NCBI RefSeq assembly: GCF_014192415.1
Contig: NZ_JACHXY010000001.1
Location: forward strand, 1,736,001 to 1,800,000
Reading direction: 5' to 3'
From: Microbacterium proteolyticum
GTDB lineage: Bacteria; Actinomycetota; Actinomycetes; Actinomycetales; Microbacteriaceae
Length of the DNA: 64,000 nucleotides
Numbering within the stretch: the first letter of the stretch is position 1; every line of letters begins with the position of its first letter. Under the pieces are notes generated by a model. It did not search any database. It was not told the DNA's origin and worked only from the letters and a program-made list of their open reading frames with translations. The translations under genes and the position numbers were made by a program. Positions 17,331 to 24,620 of the stretch are shown here, piece by piece.

Positions 17331-18328
17331 GCGCGGGCCTCCTCGTTCTTGCGGGCAGCGGCTGCGGCCACGACGAGCAGGATCAGGACGCCCTTGAACC
17401 CGTCGACCCACGCGTTGGCGACGCGCGAGAGGATCAGGCCGTTCGACAGCAGCGCCACGAACACCGCGCCCAGCACGGAGCCGAAGATGGTGACCGTGCC
17501 GCGGCGGGTGAAAGCAGCTCCCAGGAAGGTCGCCAGCACCATGTCGACCATGAGGCGCTCGTCGATCCCCGGGCTGCTACCCGAGCCGCGCGCGACGAGG
17601 AGAAGCGCGCTGAGGCCCGCGACGACACCGGCGATGACGAACGTCGACATGATGTAACGCTGCGTCGGGATGCCGGCGAAGGTCGCGGCATCCCGGTTTC
17701 CGCCGACGGCCTGCAGACGCCGGCCGTACGGGGTGCGGGCCATGACGAAGACGAGCACCGCCGCGACGAGGAGCATGAGGACGGCGGCGAGCGGGATGCC
17801 GGCGATACGCGTGTCGCGGACGGCGACGATGAGCGGGTCGGTCACATCGATGCGGCGGTTGCCGCTGACCACGCGCGTGATGCCGACGACGGCGACGTAC
17901 ACGGCGAGGGTGGCGAGGATCGACGACAGCCCGACCCACCCCACGAGGACCGCGTTGAGCAGACCGAACACGGTGGTGACCAGGATGCCGAGGGCGAAGG
18001 CGACGGCGAACGGGGTGCCGTAGGTGGTGAGCTGATCGCTCACGATGGCGGTGGCGAGCGCCGCGGTGGCGGGGATCGACAGGTCGATGCCGCCGACGAC
18101 CACGTCGTCGCCGCCGCCGATCACGACGATGGCGAGGCCCATCGCGACCAACGCGACGGGGGCTGCCTGGGTGAGGCTCGCGGTGACGTTGGCGATGCCG
18201 AGGAAGCCCCTCGCCGTGACGGCGAGGTACACGGTCATCGCGAGCACGACCAGCAGCGGCCCCCGCCGTGCCAGCAGGCTGCGCAGACGCGGGGCGAGCG
18301 TCGTGCGCTCCACGGTCAGGGCGCTCAT
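17327..18328 (-). CDS. Sugar-type ABC transporter permease (RbsC-like), first of two
   Basis: This 333-residue polytopic membrane protein of the RbsC family is the probable partner of the next permease in a heterodimeric import channel. The conserved block VIGGGDDVVVGGIDLSIPATAAL replaces the usual GGIDLSVGS signature and has an insertion (DDVVV). GNRDAATFAGIPTQRYIMSTFVIAG is the cytoplasmic loop that contacts the ATPase. ATG 18328 overlaps the ATPase stop by 4 nt. The sequence differs enough from its neighbour that recent duplication is unlikely. Confidence 0.88.
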   Translation of the reverse strand: MSALTVERTTLAPRLRSLLARRGPLLVVLAMTVYLAVTARGFLGIANVTASLTQAAPVALVAMGLAIVVIGGGDDVVVGGIDLSIPATAALATAIVSDQLTTYGTPFAVAFALGILVTTVFGLLNAVLVGWVGLSSILATLAVYVAVVGITRVVSGNRRIDVTDPLIVAVRDTRIAGIPLAAVLMLLVAAVLVFVMARTPYGRRLQAVGGNRDAATFAGIPTQRYIMSTFVIAGVVAGLSALLLVARGSGSSPGIDERLMVDMVLATFLGAAFTRRGTVTIFGSVLGAVFVALLSNGLILSRVANAWVDGFKGVLILLVVAAAAARKNEEARA

Positions 18329-19896
18329 GCGGCATCCCCTTCGGTTCGTTCGGGGGCGGTGGCGTCGGCCGTGGAGCCGCCGGCGCTCCCGGTGACCAAC
18401 GCGCTCAGGTGCTCGAGGGTCAGACCATCGGTCGTCACCTCGTGCGCGACGCGTCCGCGTTCGAGCACGACGACGCGGTCGCTGAGCCCGAGCACCTCGG
18501 CGGGGTCGGTCGAGACGATCACGACCGCGGTTCCGGATGCCGCGAGCTCCGCCAGCAGGCGGTAGATCTCCTGCTTCGCGCCGATGTCGACGCCCACCGT
18601 GGGTTCGTCGAGCACGATCACCCGGGCGCCGGCGGCGAGGCTGCGGCCGAGCACCACCTTCTGCTGGTTCCCTCCGCTGAGCAGGCGGGTCTGCACGCTC
18701 GTGTCGCGCGGGCGGATGTCGAGGCGCTCGGCGAGGCCCTCGGCGCGCGTCCGCGACGCGGCATCGTCGAGGAGTCCCGCGCGGGTGCCTTCGGCGAGGG
18801 TCGAGAGGGTGAGGTTGCGCTGGGTCGAGAAGTCGAGCACGACGCCGTCGTGGCGGCGGTCGCGGGGCACGAGCACGACGCCGGCCTCGAGGGCGGCGGC
18901 CGGGCTCGACGGACGGAACCGGCGAGCCGAAAGCGACAGTTCCCCCGTGTGGCGGTGCAGGCCCACGAGGGCCTCGGCGAGTTCGGACGCTCCGGAGCCG
19001 AGCAGGCCGGTGAGCCCCAGGATCTCGCCCGGGCGCACGTCGAGGTCGACGCCGTGCACGACCGCGCCGACGCGGAGGCCCCGGGCGCGCAGCACCGGTT
19101 CGGCCGTGGCGACGGGACGACGCGGGGGGTAGAGGTCGTCGATCTCGCGCCCGATCATCAGGCGGACCATCTCGCGACCGCTGTCGGGCCCCACCGCCTC
19201 GATACGGCCCACGTCGAGACCGCCGCGCAGGATGGTCACGCGGTCGCAGATCCGTGTGACCTCGCCGAGGTAGTGCGAGATGTAGAGGCTGGAGATGCCG
19301 CGTTCGCGGAGGCGTCCGATGATGCCGAGCAGCTGTTCGGCCTCGGCACTGGCGAGCGGGGCCGTGGGCTCGTCGAAGACGATGACACGCGTGTCGTCGT
19401 CGACCAGCGCGCGGGCCACCTGCACGAGCTTGCGCTCGGCGGGGCCGAGGTCGCGGACGAGCCGGGTGGGGGAGAGTCGGATGCCCAGCACGTCGTGCAG
19501 CACCTCGGTCACGCGGGCCTTCATGGCGCGGCCGCGCAGCACGCCGCCGGCGCTCTGCTCGTTGCCGAGCCAGACGTTCTCGGCGACGGTCATGTCGGGC
19601 ACGAGCTGCAGTTCTTGATGCACGAACCGGATGCCGGCCGCGTGGGCGTCGGCGGGAGTGAGCCGACCGGCATCCGTCCCCCCGATGACGACCGTGCCGC
19701 CGTCGCGCTCGTAGATGCCGGCGAGGATCTTGATGAGCGTGGACTTGCCCGCGCCGTTCTCGCCGACGAGGCCGTGCACCTCGCCCGGGCGCACGTCGAT
19801 CGAGGCGCCCCGGAGAGCCGGGACGCCCGCGAACGCCTTCGTGACGCCGGTCATGCGAAGCACCGGCGTCACGAGGGGGGAGGAACTGATGGTCAC
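18325..19896 (-). CDS. Sugar-type ABC transporter ATP-binding protein (RbsA/MglA-like, two nucleotide-binding domains)
   Basis: This 523-residue protein carries two fused ATPase domains. The first has Walker A GENGAGKST, signature LGPAERKLVQ and Walker B VIVFDEPTAPL. The second has the degenerate Walker A GLLGSGASE usual for RbsA-type proteins, followed by LSGGNQQKV and VIVLDEPTVGVD. It would power import of the ligand caught by the upstream lipoprotein. GTG 19896 overlaps the binding-protein stop (GTGA). A much longer in-frame extension upstream only reads across the binding protein and pfkB on the wrong strand and is not real. Confidence 0.9.
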   Translation of the reverse strand: MTISSSPLVTPVLRMTGVTKAFAGVPALRGASIDVRPGEVHGLVGENGAGKSTLIKILAGIYERDGGTVVIGGTDAGRLTPADAHAAGIRFVHQELQLVPDMTVAENVWLGNEQSAGGVLRGRAMKARVTEVLHDVLGIRLSPTRLVRDLGPAERKLVQVARALVDDDTRVIVFDEPTAPLASAEAEQLLGIIGRLRERGISSLYISHYLGEVTRICDRVTILRGGLDVGRIEAVGPDSGREMVRLMIGREIDDLYPPRRPVATAEPVLRARGLRVGAVVHGVDLDVRPGEILGLTGLLGSGASELAEALVGLHRHTGELSLSARRFRPSSPAAALEAGVVLVPRDRRHDGVVLDFSTQRNLTLSTLAEGTRAGLLDDAASRTRAEGLAERLDIRPRDTSVQTRLLSGGNQQKVVLGRSLAAGARVIVLDEPTVGVDIGAKQEIYRLLAELAASGTAVVIVSTDPAEVLGLSDRVVVLERGRVAHEVTTDGLTLEHLSALVTGSAGGSTADATAPERTEGDAA

Positions 19897-20906
19897 TGGG
19901 TGTAGCCCAGCTCCTTCGCGACCGCGGTCGCCTCGTCGGGACCGGCGACCGGGATGGTGTCGACGTAGCTGACCTTCTCGATCTCTTCGCCGAGGAAGTA
20001 CTTGCCGACGTTGTCGGCCGAGATCGTGGCGATCTTGCGCGGCAGCTGGGCGATGTTGCCGACGAACGGGCTGTTCGGCTCGCTCATGATCTCGAGGGTG
20101 TCGGGGCCGGCGTCGAAGGCGGTGACCTTCACGTCGGTGCGACCGGAGTCTTCGATCGCCTGCACCACGCCGATGGCCGGCTGGTCCCAGCACGCCACGT
20201 GGATGCCCTGGATGGTGCCGGCCGGGTACTTCTCCAGCAGCGCGAGCGTCTGCTGACGCGCGTCGTCGGGGGCGTTGGCGAACTGCTCGGCCAGCTCGGG
20301 CTCGATCAGCTTGATGCCCGGGTAGTCGGTCGAGAGCTCGTTCTTCCACGCGTCGTAGCGCTCGCCGCAGAACGACAGGCTCGTCCCGAAGGCGTTGAAG
20401 ACGGCCACGTTGCCCGTACCGCCGAGGGCGTCGCCGGTGATCTTGCCGAGGGCCGTGCCGCCCACCTCGTTGTCGGACTGAGCGTTGTTGACCGCCCACT
20501 CCGAGGCGTGGTCGACGCCGAAGACGGGGATGCCGGCGTCGTGCAGCTGCTGCAGCTTCGGGTCGACCGACGCGTCGCCGAGGATCGTGATGACGGCATC
20601 GACGTTCTGGGCGAGGAAGATGTCGTGGTTCTGCGCGTGCAGGGTGTTGTCGCGGTTGCCGTCGGTGGTCAGCGGCGTGCCGCCGAGCCGGGTGACCTCG
20701 TCGACCGCGCCCTGGAAGGCCTCGCGGTCCCAGAAGTGCTGCGTGCCCACGACGGCGATGCCGATGGTCTTGCCCGCGAGCGGCTGAGAGGCGTCGACGC
20801 CCTCGCCGTTCGGCGCGGCCGCGTCTGACGAGACGGTGCTGCAGCCGGCGAGGGCGAGGCCGGCAGCGACGACGATCGCCGGAAGGGCGAAGAGGGACTT
20901 TCTCAC
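19893..20906 (-). CDS. Sugar-type ABC transporter substrate-binding lipoprotein
   Basis: This 337-residue periplasmic-binding-protein fold is of the ribose/xylose type. The N terminus is a lipoprotein signal with lipobox LALAGC and lipidated Cys22. The mature protein starts with TIGIAVVGTQHFWDREAFQG, and DAVITILGDASVDPKLQQLHDAGIPVFGVDH is the typical type I PBP hinge region. GTG 20906 has an AGGAG site 7 nt upstream (cacaggagcccacc). It is the first gene of the nine-gene operon. The aromatic-rich, non-ribose-like ligand pocket (HFWDRE) fits an unusual pentose. The ligand is unknown. Confidence 0.88.
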   Translation of the reverse strand: MRKSLFALPAIVVAAGLALAGCSTVSSDAAAPNGEGVDASQPLAGKTIGIAVVGTQHFWDREAFQGAVDEVTRLGGTPLTTDGNRDNTLHAQNHDIFLAQNVDAVITILGDASVDPKLQQLHDAGIPVFGVDHASEWAVNNAQSDNEVGGTALGKITGDALGGTGNVAVFNAFGTSLSFCGERYDAWKNELSTDYPGIKLIEPELAEQFANAPDDARQQTLALLEKYPAGTIQGIHVACWDQPAIGVVQAIEDSGRTDVKVTAFDAGPDTLEIMSEPNSPFVGNIAQLPRKIATISADNVGKYFLGEEIEKVSYVDTIPVAGPDEATAVAKELGYTQ

Positions 20907-21177
20907 GGTGGGCTCCTGTGGGGCCGGTGGGCGCTCGCGTCGGTGCGCGCGTCGCCGCGGATGCTGTGTGGGATGACGCCGGAAAGCAGTCACTCGAATC
21001 GTAGGGAGGGGTCGGACGACGTTCGACTCGAGCGTCACACGGTGAAATGAAGTCATCGCGGGTGAGCCGCTCAGTATGCTTCGCCCGTTCCCGCAGCGGC
21101 CCGTCCCGCGCCCCGACCGAACACCGCCCTCTCGAACCGCCGGTCCCGTACCGGCCCGCCCTCACCGCAGGAGATCC
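20907..21177. promoter_or_regulatory. Divergent control region between the mtn transport operon and pfkB
   Basis: These 271 bp separate the two divergent start codons. A Shine-Dalgarno for each side lies at the edges (AGGAG on the minus strand near 20915, GGAG near 21170). The middle, around 20985-21060, is less GC-rich and holds imperfect inverted TCGAnTCGA-type bases (CACTCGAATCG, GTTCGACTCGAGCG) that could be an operator. No regulator gene is adjacent, and I see no SAM-riboswitch-like fold. Confidence 0.4.
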
Positions 21178-22137
21178 ATGTCGCACCCCGCTCGTCGCGT
21201 CGTCACCGTCGGCCTCCATGTCGCCGACGTGCTCGGTCGTTACGTCGACGCCATCCCGCCCGGGCAGGGTCTCGCGCTGCTGGACGAGATCCGCCTGACC
21301 GTGGCCGGCACCGCCGCCGCGACCGCCGTCGACCTCGCACGCCTCGGCGTTCCCGTGGCGACGGTGGGCGCCGTCGGCGCCGACGCACTGGGCGTGTTTC
21401 TGCGCTCCACGATGGCCGACGAGGGGGTCGACGTGACCGGCCTCGCCGTGCGCCGCGAGCGGCCCACCTCCGCGACGATGCTGCCCATCCGCCGTGACGG
21501 GAGCCGTCCGGCGCTGCACGTCATCGGGTCCAACGCGGCGATCGCGCCGGAGGACCTGGCATCCATCGATATGAGCGATGTCGCGGTGCTCCACCTCGGT
21601 GGCACCTGCCTGCTGCCGGGCATCGACGGCGCGCCCAGCGTGGACCTGCTGCGCCGCGCCCGCGACGCCGGGGTGGTGACGACGATGGACTTCATCCCCA
21701 CCGGCGGCGCCGGCGATCGCGATGCCGTGCTGCCGTGCCTGCCCTTCGTCGACTACCTCTTCCCCAGCGAGGAGGACGCCCTCTCGTTCGCCGGGGCGGC
21801 GACGCTCGACGAGGCGATCACGTTCTATCTGGGTGCCGGCGTCGGAACCCTCGTGATCACCCGCGGCGCGGCGGGGGTCAGCATCAGCACCCGCGAATCC
21901 CGCGATGTGCGACGGGCGGCATATTCCGTCGACGTGGTGGACACGACGGGCTGCGGTGACGCGTTCAGCGCCGGGTTCATCGAGGGTCTGGTGAGCGGCG
22001 CCGACGTCGCCGAGGCCGCGGAGCGCGGGCTCGCGTGCGGCAGCCTCGTCGCCACGGGCCTGGGCTCCGACGCGGGGCTGCACTCGGCGGCCGACGTGGC
22101 GCGGCTGCGGGCGGAGGGCGTTCGCGGCGCCGTGTGA
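21178..22137 (+). CDS. PfkB-family carbohydrate kinase
   Basis: This 319-residue kinase is of the ribokinase/PfkB fold. The N-terminal sugar-binding motif appears as EIRLTVAGTAAATAVDLARLG, the second family signature as DTTGCGDAFSAGF with the catalytic Asp, and the anion-hole GCGD. Substrate could be a sugar, a sugar phosphate or a nucleoside. ATG 21178 follows a good GCAGGAG site. It faces away from the importer operon and shares its control region, so it may act in the same pathway, for example as an aldose kinase, but that is inference. Confidence 0.85.
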   Translation: MSHPARRVVTVGLHVADVLGRYVDAIPPGQGLALLDEIRLTVAGTAAATAVDLARLGVPVATVGAVGADALGVFLRSTMADEGVDVTGLAVRRERPTSATMLPIRRDGSRPALHVIGSNAAIAPEDLASIDMSDVAVLHLGGTCLLPGIDGAPSVDLLRRARDAGVVTTMDFIPTGGAGDRDAVLPCLPFVDYLFPSEEDALSFAGAATLDEAITFYLGAGVGTLVITRGAAGVSISTRESRDVRRAAYSVDVVDTTGCGDAFSAGFIEGLVSGADVAEAAERGLACGSLVATGLGSDAGLHSAADVARLRAEGVRGAV

Positions 22138-22439
22138 GGCGGCATCCGGCGCGCGGAGGCGCGGATCGCTGAGGTCGTGTCGGCGGTCGGGCGGGCGCGT
22201 GCGGAAGCTCCGCGATTCGCGCGATCCCGGTCGAATCGGGCTGGATGCCGCTGACTTCGTGCGGATCGCTGAGGGTGTGCCGCGTGAGCGCCCACTCGCG
22301 TCCGCGCGCGCACGCGTGGCAGAATGGCCACGGCGTGCTCGGACCGACCTTTCCCCGCACGGCGCCACGGCGCCGCCGGGTTCGAAGGGCCACCGGGCCC
22401 CAGGACAGCGTCCGCCGCACCTTTCTCCGAGGAGCACAG
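22138..22439 (+). other. Intergenic region with a 12-bp direct repeat upstream of ddaH
   Basis: No gene is seen in these 302 bp. GGATCGCTGAGG occurs twice about 100 bp apart (22161-22172 and 22262-22273). A short hairpin CCCG-GTCGAAT-CGGG lies near 22228. CAGAAT near 22320 could be the ddaH -10, leaving a leader of roughly 110 nt that ends in GAGGAG 6 nt before the start codon. Confidence 0.4.
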
Positions 22440-23324
22440 ATGTCCGCCACCCCTACCGCCACCACCGCCGAGGCCACCTCCACCGAGCGCGTGCAGCAGC
22501 ACCGCCGGTACCTGATGTGCCGGCCCGTGCACTTCACGGTGAGCTACAGCATCAACCCGTGGATGGAGCCCTCGCGCCCCACCGACACGAACCTCGCCCT
22601 GCAGCAGTGGCAGTCGTTGTACGACACGTACACCTCGCTCGGGCACGAGATCGAACTGATCGACCCGGTCGAGGGTCTGCCCGACATGGTCTACACCGCC
22701 AACGGCGGCTTCGTCATCGACGGTGTCGCGTACGGTCCGAAGTTCCGCTTCCGTGAGCGCGCGGCCGAGGCGCCGGCGTTCATCGACTGGTTCGCAGCGT
22801 CCGGCTTCGAGGTCGCCGAACCGGTCGAGGTCAACGAGGGCGAGGGCGATTTCCTGCTCGTGGGCGACACCATCCTCGCCGGCACGGGCTTCCGCTCGAC
22901 CGGTGACAGCCACCGCGAGGTGGGCGAGGTGTTCGCGCGCGAGGTCGTCTCCCTGACGCTCGTCGACCCGCGCTTCTACCACCTCGACACGGCGATCGCC
23001 GTGCTCGACCCGGTCGAGGGCCCCGGCGGCGTCGAGAAGGCCAACATCGCCTACCTGCCCACCGCGTTCGATGAGCGCAGTCAGGCGATCCTGCGCGAGC
23101 GCTACCCGGACGCCATCCGCGTGTCCGACAGCGACGGCTCCGTCTTCGGTCTCAACTCCGCCAGCGACGGCAAGAACGTCATCATCTCGCCCCGTGCCGT
23201 GGGCTTCGAGGCGCAGCTGCGCGAGCGCGGATACACCCCCGTGATGGTCGACCTGTCGGAGCTGCTGCTCGGCGGCGGCGGCATCAAATGCTGCACGCTC
23301 GAGCTCCGCGGCGGTGCCCGATGA
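22440..23324 (+). CDS. ddaH: Dimethylargininase (DDAH) / arginine deiminase-superfamily hydrolase
   Basis: This 294-residue amidinotransferase-fold enzyme is predicted to hydrolyse N-methylated arginines to citrulline plus methylamine. MCRPVHFTVSYSINPWM is the N-terminal block typical of the actinobacterial DDAH group. MVYTANGGFV is the substrate loop, FYHLDTAIAVLD holds the catalytic His, and GGGGIKCCTLEL near the C terminus holds the nucleophile, Cys284 by the K-C-x-T pattern. ATG 22440 has GAGGAG at ideal spacing. The stop overlaps the rocD start (ATGA). A general arginine or guanidine hydrolase role is the alternative. Confidence 0.85.
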   Translation: MSATPTATTAEATSTERVQQHRRYLMCRPVHFTVSYSINPWMEPSRPTDTNLALQQWQSLYDTYTSLGHEIELIDPVEGLPDMVYTANGGFVIDGVAYGPKFRFRERAAEAPAFIDWFAASGFEVAEPVEVNEGEGDFLLVGDTILAGTGFRSTGDSHREVGEVFAREVVSLTLVDPRFYHLDTAIAVLDPVEGPGGVEKANIAYLPTAFDERSQAILRERYPDAIRVSDSDGSVFGLNSASDGKNVIISPRAVGFEAQLRERGYTPVMVDLSELLLGGGGIKCCTLELRGGAR

Positions 23325-24538
23325 GTACCACCGTCGACGCGCTCGGCGAGCGCCTCATCGCCGAAGAGGGCGCCCACCTCGCCCACAACTACCACCCGCT
23401 GCCGGTCATCGTCTCGCGGGCCGAGGGCGTGTGGGTCACCGACGTCGAGGGCAAGCGCTACCTCGACCTGCTGTCGGCGTACTCGGCGTTGAACTTCGGC
23501 CACGGGCACCCCGCGATCCTCGCCGCCGCCCGCGAGCAGCTCGCTCGTGTGACGCTGACCAGCCGGGCGTACCACAACGACCGTCTCGGCCCGTTCGCCA
23601 CGGCGCTGTCGCAGCTGTGCGGCAAAGACATGGTGCTGCCGATGAACACCGGTGCCGAGGCCGTCGAGACCGGGATCAAGGTCGCGCGCGCCTGGGGTTA
23701 CCGCACGAAGGGCATCGCCGCCGACGCGGCGACCATCATCGTCGCGAACGGCAACTTCCACGGGCGCACGACGACGATCGTCGGTTTCAGCGACGACCCC
23801 GCAGCCCACGACGACTTCGGTCCCTACGCGCCCGGTTTCGTGCACGTGCCGTACGGAGATGCGGATGCCATCGCCGCGGCGATCGACGAGAACACCGCCG
23901 CGGTGCTGCTCGAGCCCATCCAGGGCGAGGCCGGGGTCGTCCTGCCCCCCGAGGGGTTCCTGCAGCGGGTGCGCGAGATCTGCACGCAGAACGACGTGCT
24001 CTTCATCGCCGACGAGATCCAGTCGGGCCTCGGCCGCGTGGGCGAGACGTTCGCGTGCGATCGCGAGGGCGTCGTGCCCGACGTGTACCTCCTCGGCAAG
24101 GCGCTCGGCGGCGGCATCCTCCCGCTGTCGGCCGTCGTGGCGAACGAGGACGTGCTCGGCGTCATCCGCGCCGGTGAGCACGGCTCGACGTTCGGCGGCA
24201 ACCCTCTGGCCGCGGCCGTGGGTCTGCGCGTGGTCGAGATGCTGGCATCCGGAGAATTCCAGACCCGGGCGAAGGCGCTGGGAGTGCACCTCGAGCCCGC
24301 ACTGCAGGCGCTCATCGGCCACGGCGTGACCGCCGTGCGCATCGCCGGACTGTGGGCCGGAGTCGACATCGACCCCGCCTACGGCACCGGCCGCGAGGTC
24401 GCCGAGAAGCTGCTGACGCGCGGGGTGCTCGTGAAGGACACGCACGGCCAGACGATCCGCATCGCCCCTCCGCTGACGATCCGTGCGACCGAGCTGGACT
24501 GGGCGGTCGAACAGCTCCGGCACGTGCTGTCGGCCTGA
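23321..24538 (+). CDS. rocD: Ornithine--oxo-acid transaminase
   Basis: This 405-residue PLP-dependent class III aminotransferase converts ornithine and 2-oxoglutarate to glutamate-5-semialdehyde and glutamate. HNYHPLPVIVSRAEGVWV, LSAYSALNFGHGHP and the RAYHNDRLGPF block are characteristic of RocD. PLP contacts appear in NTGAEAVET and ADEIQSGLGR. The Schiff-base lysine is Lys260 in LLGKALGGG. It is cotranscribed with ddaH through a 4-nt overlap, the standard actinobacterial pairing for methylarginine/ornithine catabolism. The semialdehyde would need an active P5C dehydrogenase, which the PutA-like protein in this window probably does not provide. Confidence 0.93.
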   Translation: MSTTVDALGERLIAEEGAHLAHNYHPLPVIVSRAEGVWVTDVEGKRYLDLLSAYSALNFGHGHPAILAAAREQLARVTLTSRAYHNDRLGPFATALSQLCGKDMVLPMNTGAEAVETGIKVARAWGYRTKGIAADAATIIVANGNFHGRTTTIVGFSDDPAAHDDFGPYAPGFVHVPYGDADAIAAAIDENTAAVLLEPIQGEAGVVLPPEGFLQRVREICTQNDVLFIADEIQSGLGRVGETFACDREGVVPDVYLLGKALGGGILPLSAVVANEDVLGVIRAGEHGSTFGGNPLAAAVGLRVVEMLASGEFQTRAKALGVHLEPALQALIGHGVTAVRIAGLWAGVDIDPAYGTGREVAEKLLTRGVLVKDTHGQTIRIAPPLTIRATELDWAVEQLRHVLSA

Positions 24539-24543
24539 GCGGA

Positions 24544-24602
24544 GTGAGGGGTCAGTACCTGTCGCTTCCGCCCACGCTCGGCGACAGGAACCGACCCCTC
24601 AC
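24544..24602. terminator. Bidirectional terminator-like inverted repeat between convergent genes
   Basis: Two 22-nt arms (24544-24565 and 24581-24602) are inverted copies with two mismatches, GTGAGGGGTC.GT.CCTGTCGC, around a 15-nt loop. The element lies between the convergent rocD and the molybdopterin enzyme gene. Its 59-bp length and architecture match the family A repeats, although the sequence differs. Confidence 0.65.
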
Positions 24603-24620
24603 GCCCCGGCGCGACGGCGG

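Noticed and set aside
16179..18328. Two permease genes as a recent tandem duplication
   Set aside because: The two proteins share only family motifs. Loop lengths, termini and signature segments differ throughout.
20907..21177. SAM or other riboswitch ahead of the mtn operon
   Set aside because: The leader between the binding-protein start and the divergent region is short, and no multi-stem junction resembling a known SAM aptamer could be recognised by eye.
22199..22245. Possible tRNA (T-arm-like CCCG-GTCGAAT-CGGG)
   Set aside because: No matching acceptor, D or anticodon arms could be folded around it, and the T stem is one base pair short.
18325..22437. A 1370-codon open frame on the minus strand running through pfkB and the binding protein
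   Set aside because: Only the last 523 codons (19896 to 18325) have ABC ATPase sequence. The rest is antisense or out-of-frame Arg/Gly/Ala-rich translation typical of high-GC DNA without stops.
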